DNA of 35,556 bases from Aquisalinus sp. (GCA_022763115.1 JALEGJ010000097.1:1-35556), one strand, 5' to 3'; shown: positions 1 to 8,157, numbered from the stretch's first letter. Notes: generated from the letters alone by a model not told the origin. A program made the numbers and translations.

Positions 1-10
1 CGTTGAATAA

Positions 11-27
11 GGGCTAGCCGTTAGCCC
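11..27. other. Small inverted repeat upstream of mrp
   Basis: GGGCTA at 11-16 pairs with TAGCCC at 22-27 across the 5-nt spacer GCCGT. No T-run follows on the plus strand, so an intrinsic terminator is unproven. It could be the 3' end of an upstream transcription unit cut by the window edge, or chance. Confidence 0.3.
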
Positions 28-132
28 ACTTCGGCTATATATGTCACTGAAATTCGGAATCGCAATGCTGCGACTGGTTTTTATTTGCTTTTCAATGACT
101 TCCACGAAATTTCTTTCCCGAGAGATGCTTGC

Positions 133-1275
133 ATGAACTGGTTCAGGAAAAACCCTAATGGTCTTGAGGTGGAAGCCGCCCTGCGCGCCGCCCTGTCATC
201 GGTGATTGATCCGCGTACGGGCAAGGATGTCCTGACCACCAATTTCGTCACCAGCGCAGCCTTTTCTGATGGCGATGGCGGCGCCAAGGTCACGATTACA
301 GTTGAATTACCTGGTGGCCCGAGCCCGCTGAATGACAAATTGCAGGCGGAAATAAAGTCCCAAACTGAGGCTGTTGACGGCATCACCAAAGCCATTGTCG
401 TCGCAACCGCACACAAGGCAAAGATTACACCTGACAGCCCGCGCGGCGGCCATGCGAATCCGCTGGGCGTTGAAGGCAGCAAGGTCTCCGAGAACATCGT
501 CATGCCGTTCGTCCGGCGCATCGTTGCTGTCGCCAGTGGCAAGGGTGGTGTCGGCAAATCTACCGTTGCAGCCAATCTGGCCGTTGCTTTTGCGCAGGCC
601 GGGTATCGTGTCGGGTTGATGGACGCCGATATTTACGGGCCCTCACTTCCGGTCCTGTTCGGCCTGAAGCAGAAAGCTGCCTTTGCTGACGGGCAGATTC
701 AGCCCACCGTCGCTTTCGGCGTGAAGCTCATGTCCATCGGCTTGCTGATTCCGGAAGAAAAGGCGATTGCCTGGCGTGGCCCGATGGTGATGGGGGCTGT
801 GCAACAGCTCTTCACCGAGGTGAACTGGGGCGAGTTGGATATTCTGTTGATTGATACGCCGCCCGGCACGGGTGATGCACATCTGACACTGTTGCAGAAA
901 ACACAGCTTTCCGGGGCCGTGATCGTGTCAACGCCGCAGGAAATGGCGCTCGCTGATGTGCGCCGTGGTGCGGCCCTGTTCCGGCAGATGGATACGCCGG
1001 TTCTGGGCTTGATTGAAAACATGGCCTATCTGGAACAGCCAGACGGCGAAAGACTGCCTCTGTTCGGAGAAGGTGGCGCTCGCAAAGCCGCTGCAGAACT
1101 GGATGTCCCGTTCCTTGGCGAAGTGCCGTTAATCCCGCTGCTCCGCGCTGCGTCAGATTCCGGTACACCGCTAGGCGCTTACGACCCTGATAACCCCAAT
1201 GCGGAGATCTTCCGCGACCTGGCACGCAAAGTCGCAGACAAACTGAGCCTTGTGCCCGGCGAACAGGCTTCGTAA
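133..1275 (+). CDS. mrp: Mrp/ApbC/NBP35-family P-loop ATPase (iron-sulfur carrier family)
   Basis: A 380-residue cytosolic ATPase of the family that carries [4Fe-4S] clusters to apo-proteins. An N-terminal MIP18/DUF59-like domain occupies about residues 8-95, followed by a variable linker and a ParA/MinD-like ATPase domain. The deviant Walker A GKGGVGKST is at 136-144, DADIYGPS and IDTPPGTGD follow, and ENMAY lies in the C-terminal third. At the place where many homologues have CPxC before the FGxGG motif, this protein reads EQPDGERLPLFGEGG. From the ATG at 133 there is no cysteine anywhere, so it cannot hold a cluster through cysteines. I chose ATG 133 because GAGAG lies about 10 nt upstream; the frame is open to a TTG at 85, which would add 16 residues including the only cysteine. 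sspB follows 34 nt downstream, probably co-transcribed. Confidence 0.93.
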   Translation: MNWFRKNPNGLEVEAALRAALSSVIDPRTGKDVLTTNFVTSAAFSDGDGGAKVTITVELPGGPSPLNDKLQAEIKSQTEAVDGITKAIVVATAHKAKITPDSPRGGHANPLGVEGSKVSENIVMPFVRRIVAVASGKGGVGKSTVAANLAVAFAQAGYRVGLMDADIYGPSLPVLFGLKQKAAFADGQIQPTVAFGVKLMSIGLLIPEEKAIAWRGPMVMGAVQQLFTEVNWGELDILLIDTPPGTGDAHLTLLQKTQLSGAVIVSTPQEMALADVRRGAALFRQMDTPVLGLIENMAYLEQPDGERLPLFGEGGARKAAAELDVPFLGEVPLIPLLRAASDSGTPLGAYDPDNPNAEIFRDLARKVADKLSLVPGEQAS

Positions 1276-1309
1276 GGATATTGTAAGATGCTCGCGGGAT
1301 ACTCGACCC

Positions 1310-1828
1310 ATGACCACAAATGATGTTGAACTTGATTACGCCTATCTGACACAACAAGCCCTGCGCCGTGTTGTGCGAGATGTTTTGTCTATCACCCTGG
1401 AACTGGGAGATGTGCCCGGCGACCATCATTTCTACATCGAGTTCCTGACGCGCGCGCCGGGCGTCAATGTCTCGGATGGCCTGCTTGGTGCTTATCCGGA
1501 GCGCATGACCATTGTTCTGCAACACAAGTTTGAAAACCTGCAAGTTTACGATGACCACTTTGAGGTTACGCTTCATTTCAAGGGCGAACCTGACAGACTG
1601 GTCATTCCATACGAAGCCCTGACCAACTTCGTTGACCCTTCCTGCGATTACGCCTTGCGGTTTGAACCAGCACAATCACCTGTGGACGAAGCGTCCGAAG
1701 AAGCCGGTGAAGCGATGCCTGCTGCAGATGCTTCAGCCAAAACGGAAGGTGAAGACACACAGACCGAAGAAGCCAGTTCAGATGCTTCGGCAGATGTTGT
1801 CAGCCTCGACGCCTTTCGCAAGAAATAA
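1310..1828 (+). CDS. sspB: SspB, ClpXP protease adaptor (alpha-type)
   Basis: A 172-residue homologue of stringent starvation protein B, which binds ssrA-tagged and other substrates and tethers them to ClpX for degradation by ClpXP. The folded substrate-binding domain covers about residues 5-125 (DYAYLTQQALRRVVRDVL near the start, then PGDHHFYIEFLTRAPGV and the strand VIPYEALTNFVDPS). A long acidic, Ala/Glu-rich linker follows (about 125-160). The protein ends in a short conserved-looking basic tail, VVSLDAFRKK, the position where SspB proteins carry their ClpX-docking peptide. The start is the ATG at 1310; the frame is open to 1250 but that would overlap mrp. The partner ClpX is encoded at the other end of this window. 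Confidence 0.92.
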   Translation: MTTNDVELDYAYLTQQALRRVVRDVLSITLELGDVPGDHHFYIEFLTRAPGVNVSDGLLGAYPERMTIVLQHKFENLQVYDDHFEVTLHFKGEPDRLVIPYEALTNFVDPSCDYALRFEPAQSPVDEASEEAGEAMPAADASAKTEGEDTQTEEASSDASADVVSLDAFRKK

Positions 1829-1926
1829 GTCGCGGCAACAGCAAGCCTTGAAATAGCCAGATTCAGCCTTAACACGGGCAGAAGCAGCGCATATTCTATC
1901 GAACAGAATCAGATGTGGTGGTGGTC

Positions 1927-2505
1927 ATGAAAAGACGCATTTCTCTTATTATTACTTTAGTGGCATCCGGCCTTCCGGCGCACACATTGGCGCAAATACA
2001 AAGTGTACCGCTGGAACATCCGGACGAGGTTATCACCGAGGAAATTCACGCCCAGACTTACATCAATTATCTGGCTCTGCCCGAAACAACGGAAGCGGCA
2101 ACCAGCCTTGATATCCAACAACTGCGCTACAAATCTGAGATCGAACTCGCTGCAGAATTGTCGCGCCTGGAAGCAGATACAGCCGGCTGCATCTCCCTGC
2201 GTGGTGATCTGGAAACCGAGATTGGCGACGGTCCCGGCTCGTGGTTTGTCAATCCTGCCTGGGTTAAATTGTATCAGAACTGCGTCCTGCAGAACCGCCG
2301 AGATTTACGCAATTTCGGTATCTTCCTTGAGCAGCGCCTCGCCAACATCATTGCGACCGGCGGCGAGGAAGGGGCCACTTTGCAGACAGAACTGATCGAC
2401 AGGTTGCGGGCCAAGCATTCCGCCGCCACACGCGTTATTGATCAAGAACTGCGTACACAGCGCAAATTTGTCAGCTACTACAATACAGGCGAAAAGACCT
2501 ACTGA
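1927..2505 (+). CDS. Hypothetical exported protein, about 192 aa
   Basis: I do not recognise a family. The N-terminus is a clear Sec signal peptide: MKRR, a hydrophobic core ISLIITLVASGL, and a likely cleavage after HTLA before QIQS. The mature part looks largely helical and contains two cysteines (in TAGCIS and QNCVLQ) that could form a periplasmic disulfide. No membrane segment, lipobox or catalytic signature is visible. ATG 1927 gives a normal signal peptide; three GTG/GTC codons directly upstream (from 1915) are in frame and could extend it by four residues. It ends 3 nt before the convergent RusA-like gene. The periplasm is the likely location; no function can be assigned. Confidence 0.75.
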   Translation: MKRRISLIITLVASGLPAHTLAQIQSVPLEHPDEVITEEIHAQTYINYLALPETTEAATSLDIQQLRYKSEIELAAELSRLEADTAGCISLRGDLETEIGDGPGSWFVNPAWVKLYQNCVLQNRRDLRNFGIFLEQRLANIIATGGEEGATLQTELIDRLRAKHSAATRVIDQELRTQRKFVSYYNTGEKTY

Positions 2506-2508
2506 TAG

Positions 2509-2916
2509 TCAAAGGTCGAACAGGTTTTCCTGAAGGTCCAGAGCTTCTGGCGCTGCATCCAGGGGACGTACCAGAATGGCAATCTGGTTGACCTCTCCTT
2601 CAAACTTTTCCGAGGTCAGCTTCACAACCTGCCGGTCATCCCGCCAGAAGACGCCGTTCAGTGCATCAAGGCAGGCCTTGGCAATGTTATCCACATCATG
2701 GTGGCCGCGCTTGTCGTCCCGCACACTGGTCCAGATATGCACTTCAAAAGGCCCGAACCAGGGACGTCGGCTCGCCACCTCCCGGCGGCAGAAATCTGCG
2801 ACCAGCTTTTTCAGGCGCCGGGTCTGGGTCGTCGCGGCGTCGATGCGCAGCAGCGCCGTATCGCCGCGAAAGGCGATCTGCACCTTGCCCTTGCCCCTGA
2901 AGCCTGTTGATCTCAT
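2509..2916 (-). CDS. RusA-family Holliday junction resolvase-like protein
   Basis: 135 residues, the usual RusA length. RusA enzymes are homodimeric nucleases that cut four-way DNA junctions using clustered aspartates. The family core is plain: HHDVDNIAKACLDALNGVFW followed by RDDRQVVKL. DVDN supplies the paired acidic residues and RDD the third, as in E. coli RusA. The ATG at 2914-2916 has no good Shine-Dalgarno sequence but is the first possible start, because an in-frame TAG lies three codons upstream. RusA genes are usually found in prophages, yet the neighbours here are ordinary chromosomal genes and I see no phage gene. It may be a domesticated chromosomal copy. Confidence in the fold is high; whether it resolves junctions in vivo is unknown. 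Confidence 0.8.
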   Translation of the reverse strand: MRSTGFRGKGKVQIAFRGDTALLRIDAATTQTRRLKKLVADFCRREVASRRPWFGPFEVHIWTSVRDDKRGHHDVDNIAKACLDALNGVFWRDDRQVVKLTSEKFEGEVNQIAILVRPLDAAPEALDLQENLFDL

Positions 2917-3029
2917 AGGAGCACTCTACACAATCCTGACCAGCGACAACAGTATCCGGTTGCAAAGATGATGTCTGACGTGCCTGACAGTACACACCTG
3001 AACTGGTATGATCATTATAGGAGCTGCCC

Positions 3030-3992
3030 ATGCTGAGCCTCGGTCGTTTTTTCATCCTGGTGTTTTTTTCAATCGCACTCGCAGGCTGTGTGACAACGCA
3101 ACCGGCAGAAAACAGGCTTCTGCCGGAGCCTGTCACCACGATCCCCTACCAAGTGGGCGAGGCCGGTGTGTTCGAAATTGATGTGTTCCTGAACGGCAGT
3201 GGCCCCCACAGGATGCTGATCGACACGGGAGCCACAATCTCCAGTTTATATGAAGATACAACAAGGCAGCTCGGGATAGAGGAATTAATCGGCGAAAATA
3301 TTATCGTTCACGGACTTTCCCAAAGCTCATTGCAGCCGGTTGTTCGGCCTGAAAGTCTGCAAATCGGCAACATTATACAAACAGATTTGCGGATGGCTGT
3401 GCTAGCGCAACCGCGTGAAGAGTTTTTGCCGGCAGGTGTTCTGGGGATGGATATTCTGCAGAATTATGCAGTCCTGTTCGACCATGAATCCCAAACACTG
3501 TCGTTTTTTCGACCACAGGCGCTGAACGATTACCCTTTCAACGGCTGGGCACAGCTCTCACTCAAAAAGAATCCCTATTCAGAAAGGGATTTCAATCTGT
3601 TCTTCCTGACAATTCGTATTGGGAACAATACGGTACCGGCTGTCTTCGATCTGGGTGCCTCTTTTTCCCTGATGAACTGGGCGGCAGCCAATTCCCCGGA
3701 AGTGCGGCTCTTGCGGCGACGATTGCGCGACCAGTGGGAAGTGAATGGCGCAATCGGTACCTTCAACCCAAGCGTACGTGTCACATTCGATTTTTTGCGC
3801 AGCAACAGATACATCTGGGAAAACTGGACCGTCTTCGTTACCGATCTGAAGCCACTGGAGGTGATGGGGGGTGACGGGCAGCCCCTGATGGTTGCGGGGG
3901 CCGATATGTTTCGTGACACAAGTTTTGTGATGGATTTTGAGCGCGGCATAATCTTCATCAGGCCCAGTGCCGCCCACAAAACCCAGGACTAA
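3030..3992 (+). CDS. Lipoprotein retropepsin-like aspartic protease with two DxGA motifs
   Basis: 320 residues. A lipoprotein signal peptide ends in the lipobox LAGC with Cys20, so the protein is probably anchored to the periplasmic face of a membrane. Two half-barrel-like segments follow. The first has IDTGATISSLY with Asp65, the hallmark of retropepsin-type aspartic proteases. The second has VFDLGASFSLMNW with Asp207, where Leu replaces the usual Thr. One polypeptide therefore carries both catalytic-type aspartates, as in a single-chain pseudodimer. Each motif is followed by a hydrophobic GVLGMDIL- or GADMF-type turn, consistent with the fold. AGGAG lies 8 nt before the ATG. Substrate unknown; proteolytic activity is inferred. 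It converges with the small membrane gene, 15 nt away. Confidence 0.8.
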   Translation: MLSLGRFFILVFFSIALAGCVTTQPAENRLLPEPVTTIPYQVGEAGVFEIDVFLNGSGPHRMLIDTGATISSLYEDTTRQLGIEELIGENIIVHGLSQSSLQPVVRPESLQIGNIIQTDLRMAVLAQPREEFLPAGVLGMDILQNYAVLFDHESQTLSFFRPQALNDYPFNGWAQLSLKKNPYSERDFNLFFLTIRIGNNTVPAVFDLGASFSLMNWAAANSPEVRLLRRRLRDQWEVNGAIGTFNPSVRVTFDFLRSNRYIWENWTVFVTDLKPLEVMGGDGQPLMVAGADMFRDTSFVMDFERGIIFIRPSAAHKTQD

Positions 3993-4007
3993 CGCCTCAC
4001 GGTACCC

Positions 4008-4238
4008 TTAGTCCTTGTCCCAAGGTTGCAGCATGACAAACATTGATATCTGAACTGCCGCAAAAATGGTCGCAAGCACCAGTACCAGAGCGCCGAAAGC
4101 GAACAGATTCGCCGCAGAAGAAAGAACAAGACTGCGAATGTCACCTAAGTTGTACACGAACAAAATAGCTATCGCCGCCAGAGACATCCCTGCGCCAATA
4201 GCCCCATGGACAATAAAATATCTTACCAGCTGTGGCAT
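4008..4238 (-). CDS. Small two-helix membrane protein, 76 aa
   Basis: Unrecognised. The protein has two hydrophobic stretches, about residues 8-30 (IVHGAIGAGMSLAAIAILFV) and 43-70, joined by a short loop containing NLGDIRS, and it ends in the polar tail QPWDKD. It is too small for an enzyme and is probably an inner-membrane protein. The start is the ATG at 4236-4238 with a weak GAG-type ribosome site upstream. It stands alone between two opposite-strand features, and its 3' end faces the aspartic protease gene. Confidence 0.65.
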   Translation of the reverse strand: MPQLVRYFIVHGAIGAGMSLAAIAILFVYNLGDIRSLVLSSAANLFAFGALVLVLATIFAAVQISMFVMLQPWDKD

Positions 4239-4288
4239 ACTTATCTCGATAAAAACCGTTGATCCCCATGTAAGGTGAGGAAACTTAT

Positions 4289-4366
4289 ATGGGCAAGGAA
4301 ATTATGAGCGACAGGCAGAAAGGGTTTATGGAATTGCCTTGGCTTCAGGACAAATTAGAACTTTAG
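4289..4366 (+). CDS. Candidate small ORF, 25 aa
   Basis: ATG at 4289 starts a 25-codon frame ending in TAG, encoding a polar N-terminus (MGKEIMSDRQKG) and a more hydrophobic end with MELPWLQDKLEL. GGTGAGG at 4274-4280 sits 8 nt upstream, a good ribosome-binding site. It occupies most of the gap between the small membrane gene and tadG. An ORF of this length can arise by chance; the ribosome site is the only support. Function unknown. Confidence 0.3.
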   Translation: MGKEIMSDRQKGFMELPWLQDKLEL

Positions 4367-4399
4367 ATAATAGGTACAAATCTAAACCAACAAGCCACC

Positions 4400-5437
4400 T
4401 CATGATGACAGGCGCAAGAACGTATATTCCGTTGCGATATACCTGAAGACATCGCTTAGTTGGGACGAATTCTGGACGTGGAAATAAGTATTTTCACTCG
4501 TAGCGCAATCCTCGAGCATTGATAGTGCGCTACCGCCTATATTACCGAAACCAATGGTGTAAACATCAACATCATTGTCTTTCAAATCTGTGCACGTATT
4601 TATCGTATGGGTATTATTTTGGCTGTTGTTATTCATGCCATCTGTCAATAGTATGACCACCTTGCGATGCGCTTCAAATGCTGGCGTATCGCCATCTTCC
4701 ATAATGGCCTCGCCTCTTTGTATACCAGCGAAACTATTGGTCCCGCCACCTGCACTCAGGGCGCTGATCCCATCAAGAATGGCAGTTATGTCACTTGTGA
4801 GATCAAGAACCAGGGAATTTACCACTCCGGAATTGAAAGGCACGATACCAATACGGGACTCCTGATGCCCTTCCGGTAAAATGATGTTGGTCAAATCAGT
4901 AGCCGCATTACGAAGGGCATTGATTTTTGACCCGCCCATCGAGCCGGACACATCAACAACCATTACCATGTCTACATTGGGGCTATTTTCTGTCTCCACT
5001 GACGCGAAGGCGGTAGGTTTTGTCTTGATGGCCATTTCCTGCAAACCAAATATACTTATGAAATTGGTTTTTATACGCACATCAACATCCAGACTTGTCT
5101 GTCCGGATTCAGGATCGCGACCAAAGAGAAGTTTGACGATATTAAGCGATGACGGGTTTTCAATATTTGCCGAAAACTGCTGTGTGGCAATCTGCTGCAT
5201 CTCGCTGAGTTCTGCATCAGGCTCCACATTGATCACTCTGGTTGCAGCGAGCAATGCAGCATCCGCTGCCTGTTCAATCTCTACACGCATCATACCTTGC
5301 TGAACAAGGTCGACCGAAATGCCCATTACGGCAACCAATGGTACCAGCATGAAACTGAACAGGGTACTGATACTTCCGGACGTATTGCGCCAGAAATTGG
5401 AAAATTTATCAGCAAGCTGTTTGGTGAACTTTCTCAT
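4400..5437 (-). CDS. tadG: TadG-like pilus assembly protein with von Willebrand A domain
   Basis: 345 residues. The N-terminus carries the TadE/TadG-type hydrophobic segment (about 21-46, STLFSFMLVPLVAVMGISVD) preceded by a short basic cytoplasmic stretch and followed by the family's Ala-rich stretch EQAADAALLAATRV. A VWA domain begins near residue 155, with an intact MIDAS motif DVSGS at 162-166 and the later LTDGMNNNS. TadG proteins help assemble Flp/Tad adhesive pili and sit in the inner membrane facing the periplasm. AGGAG lies 9 nt before the ATG. It follows the TadE/F-like gene by 21 nt, so the three genes are probably one operon. No ATPase, secretin, prepilin peptidase or Flp pilin gene is nearby. 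Confidence 0.85.
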   Translation of the reverse strand: MRKFTKQLADKFSNFWRNTSGSISTLFSFMLVPLVAVMGISVDLVQQGMMRVEIEQAADAALLAATRVINVEPDAELSEMQQIATQQFSANIENPSSLNIVKLLFGRDPESGQTSLDVDVRIKTNFISIFGLQEMAIKTKPTAFASVETENSPNVDMVMVVDVSGSMGGSKINALRNAATDLTNIILPEGHQESRIGIVPFNSGVVNSLVLDLTSDITAILDGISALSAGGGTNSFAGIQRGEAIMEDGDTPAFEAHRKVVILLTDGMNNNSQNNTHTINTCTDLKDNDVDVYTIGFGNIGGSALSMLEDCATSENTYFHVQNSSQLSDVFRYIATEYTFLRLSS

Positions 5438-5458
5438 AATAAGCTCCTGGTCAATCTG

Positions 5459-6022
5459 TTAGGCACATGTCGTCAGCGTTGAGCAAAGGCGAATGCTGTT
5501 GGTATATCTCGGCAATCGGGAAGAAACAGAATGAAAAGCAAGCTCTCCGATGAGGAAACTTGATACCTCCGAACTGTAATTGTATTCCACTTCAACGATT
5601 ATCAGGGATGCCATAGTCTGACGAATTGTATCTTCATCTGTACCTTGAACAGGGTCTCCCTCGGCAAAAGGTGACCCACCACTCTGGTCGATGCTCCACG
5701 CAACTTCAACCCGGTCATCAGCAGGATCATAGACGACACTCGTGATCGTATAGGTCAGATCAGTTGTATTTATTTGTGCAATACGGGCAATCCCAACCGA
5801 CAGGTTTGAAATCATTTCCGGGGTCAGATCTTCCTCTTGAGTCAACAAGTCGACAAATGTGTTGGTCGCATTCTCAAGGCGCCCTTTCGCACTGACAGCG
5901 TCCCCTGTTTCAATGATGCCGAAAAACATCGCCACGAGAACGGGCAGAATGAGCGCAAACTCGGTCGTGCTGACACCGCAGTCTTTTTTACAAAACAAAT
6001 CTATGTTCTTAAAACGGTTCAT
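5459..6022 (-). CDS. TadE/TadF-like minor pseudopilin
   Basis: 187 residues from ATG 6022. A short positively charged leader (MNRFKNIDLFCKKDCG) precedes VSTTEFALILPVLVAMFFGI, the typical TadE-like segment with Glu at the conserved position after a Ser/Thr-rich start. The rest is a periplasmic domain with two C-terminal cysteines (LCSTLTTC) that could form a disulfide. TadE and TadF are minor pseudopilins needed for Flp pilus formation; its position second in the trio suggests the TadF slot. The start overlaps the stop of the preceding gene by 14 nt, which indicates translational coupling. A TTG at 6031 is an alternative start. Confidence 0.8.
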   Translation of the reverse strand: MNRFKNIDLFCKKDCGVSTTEFALILPVLVAMFFGIIETGDAVSAKGRLENATNTFVDLLTQEEDLTPEMISNLSVGIARIAQINTTDLTYTITSVVYDPADDRVEVAWSIDQSGGSPFAEGDPVQGTDEDTIRQTMASLIIVEVEYNYSSEVSSFLIGELAFHSVSSRLPRYTNSIRLCSTLTTCA

Positions 6023-6551
6023 TGCGCACAATACTCTCTGAAACGACTCTTACCTGACCATTGGAATTTTTCTGCAACTGCATCCCGACAGCCGGGGAAA
6101 ATGGCTTGTATAGGAAGCATAGTCGTACACGCACTATATCAAGAGCAGCGCCCGTCTCATATGGCAGGCCATCAACTGCTTCCTGATCGGCATCGCGACA
6201 TATCGCTGTGCTGCTATCTGCGGCCAGAGTGGCGAAACTGTTATAACGCCTTGTCTCGACCGTGATACTGCTCTGGCAGTCCCCGAGCGAGCGAAGTTTG
6301 GTGCATACCTCATCCACAAATGCTGCCCGGTCAAAACCGCCTGCCTGACCAGTGCGCACAAGCCTTGCAGCCTGTTGACTTGCCGCATCAACTGAAGCTG
6401 TTGTCATGTAAAAGATACCAAGTTCCAGCAATGTGAATATGGTTGCCAGAAATATCGGTGCAACGAGTGCAAACTCGACCGCAACGCTGCCATCTTCCTT
6501 GCGAACAAATAGCCCGCTGTCTCTCCGTGACTTTTTCAAAAGTCTCTCCAT
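6009..6551 (-). CDS. tadE: TadE-like minor pseudopilin
   Basis: 180 residues. After a basic N-terminus comes GSVAVEFALVAPIFLATIFT, the canonical TadE motif with the conserved Glu and a single transmembrane helix ending near residue 50. The periplasmic domain has three cysteines. It is first in the tadE-tadF-tadG-like cluster on the minus strand. The annotated ATG has no evident Shine-Dalgarno sequence; an in-frame TTG five codons in is preceded by GGAGAG and is an alternative start. Its promoter must lie in the 214-nt gap shared with divergent fumC. Confidence 0.82.
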   Translation of the reverse strand: MERLLKKSRRDSGLFVRKEDGSVAVEFALVAPIFLATIFTLLELGIFYMTTASVDAASQQAARLVRTGQAGGFDRAAFVDEVCTKLRSLGDCQSSITVETRRYNSFATLAADSSTAICRDADQEAVDGLPYETGAALDIVRVRLCFLYKPFSPAVGMQLQKNSNGQVRVVSESIVRNEPF

Positions 6552-6765
6552 TTTGTGGGCAAAACATCAGGAGCAAGAAACATGCCATACACGCCTGACG
6601 TGTTTACGGCTGCAAAAAGGAGCGGACTGTCAGAGAATGAAACATTAACGGCATCGGTGCCGGGGCTCGGCTTAACACTCTCGACTTGTACGTTCTCACA
6701 TTGTAACAGACGGCTAGATTCGTGCGTGATTTGAAAAAGAGTCACGACTGAGAGAGGACACATCC
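6552..6765. other. Divergent intergenic region tadE/fumC
   Basis: 214 nt between divergent starts. It must hold promoters for both the Tad-like operon and fumC, but I could not find a convincing -35/-10 pair on either strand. No small ORF with a ribosome site and no strong hairpin was seen. GAGAGG lies 9 nt before fumC and is its ribosome-binding site. Confidence 0.5.
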
Positions 6766-8157
6766 ATGAGCGAAATGCGCACAGAAACCGATAGTTTTGG
6801 CCCGTTGGAGGTACCGTCAGACAAGTATTTTGGCGCCCAGTCCGCGCGCTCCCTGATCAATTTTCCGATTGGGGTCGAAACCATGCCAACCGCCATGATT
6901 CGGGCGCTTGGCGTTATCAAACGCTCTGCTGCACTCACCAATATGTCCCTGGGAACGCTTGACGAAAAAGTTGGCAAGGCGATTGTCAGCGCCGCCGCTG
7001 AAGTGGCTGAAGGCAAATTGAATGACCACTTTCCACTATCGGTCTGGCAAACCGGCTCCGGCACGCAGTCCAATATGAATTCCAACGAGGTAATCGCTAA
7101 CCGCGCTATCGAGATCCTCGGCGGCGAGATTGGCTCCAAGGATCCGGTGCACCCGAATGACCATGTGAACATGTCCCAATCGTCCAACGACACGTTTCCG
7201 ACTGCGATGCACATTTCAGCGGCAGAGGAAATTGTGCATCGGCTCGTTCCGGCTCTGCAGACCCTGCACAACGCCCTGAACGACAAGGCAGAAGCCTTCA
7301 AGGACATTATCAAGATTGGCCGTACACACTTGCAGGATGCGACACCGCTGACTCTGGGCCAGGAATTTTCCGGCTACGTTCAGATGGTCAAGAATGGTAT
7401 TGAGCGCGTGGAAGGCGTCCTGCCCCGTCTTTACGCTCTGGCACAGGGCGGCACAGCTGTTGGTACCGGGATCAATTCCAAACCCGGCTTTGCCGAAAAA
7501 TTTGCCGAAGAAGTAGCCGCCTACACCAAACTGCCTTTTGTCACGGCACCGAACAAGTTTGAGGCACTCGCTACGCATGATGCCATGGTGGAAGCGCATG
7601 GTGCCTTGAACGAAGTAGCTGTTTCCCTCTTCAAGATTGCCAACGACATCCGCCTTCTGGGCTCCGGCCCGCGTTCAGGCCTTGCTGAAATCGCCCTGCC
7701 GGAGAATGAACCCGGCTCCTCGATCATGCCGGGTAAAGTGAACCCGACCCAGTGCGAAGCCATGACGATGGTCTGTGCACAGGTCATGGGCAACAATGCC
7801 GGTGTCTCTTTTGCTGGCTCACAAGGACATTTTGAACTGAACGTGTTCAAGCCAATGATTGCTTACAACACATTGCAATCGATCCGGCTTTTGGCTGACT
7901 CAGCCAATTCGTTTACAGACAAATGTGTCGTGGGGATCAAGGCGAATACAGAGCAGATTACCGCCCTGATGGAGCGGTCCCTGATGCTGGTAACCGCTCT
8001 TGCCCCGACTATTGGCTATGATAACGCCACCAAGATTGCCAAGGAAGCCCACAAAAATGGCACGACCCTGCGCGAAGAAGCCGTAAAGCTCGGCTTTGTC
8101 TCGGAAGAGGATTATGACGATATCGTCCGCCCTGAGAACATGATCAAGCCGCGTTAA
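6766..8157 (+). CDS. fumC: Fumarate hydratase, class II
   Basis: 463 residues, the normal length for the iron-independent class II fumarase, a homotetramer that hydrates fumarate to L-malate in the TCA cycle. Family signatures are complete: [40 protein letters not shown], the [16 protein letters not shown] helix, and the catalytic loop [16 protein letters not shown] near residue 316. GAGAGG is 9 nt upstream of the ATG. The stop codon overlaps the stop of the convergent DUF4139 gene within the palindrome TTAA, leaving no room for a terminator between them. It is the only TCA-cycle gene in the window and is probably monocistronic. Confidence 0.97.
   Translation: MSEMRTETDSFGPLEVPSDKYFGAQSARSLINFPIGVETMPTAMIRALGVIKRSAALTNMSLGTLDEKVGKAIVSAAAEVAEGKLNDHFPLSVWQTGSGTQSNMNSNEVIANRAIEILGGEIGSKDPVHPNDHVNMSQSSNDTFPTAMHISAAEEIVHRLVPALQTLHNALNDKAEAFKDIIKIGRTHLQDATPLTLGQEFSGYVQMVKNGIERVEGVLPRLYALAQGGTAVGTGINSKPGFAEKFAEEVAAYTKLPFVTAPNKFEALATHDAMVEAHGALNEVAVSLFKIANDIRLLGSGPRSGLAEIALPENEPGSSIMPGKVNPTQCEAMTMVCAQVMGNNAGVSFAGSQGHFELNVFKPMIAYNTLQSIRLLADSANSFTDKCVVGIKANTEQITALMERSLMLVTALAPTIGYDNATKIAKEAHKNGTTLREEAVKLGFVSEEDYDDIVRPENMIKPR

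Noticed and set aside
812..1675. Long open frame on the minus strand over mrp and sspB
   Set aside because: Antisense to two well-identified genes, with no recognisable protein motifs and a low-complexity, Arg/Gln-rich translation typical of a shadow frame.
2509..2916. Prophage or mobile element around the RusA-like gene
   Set aside because: Neighbours are sspB, a secreted protein and a lipoprotease; no integrase, repressor, terminase or attachment repeat is visible.
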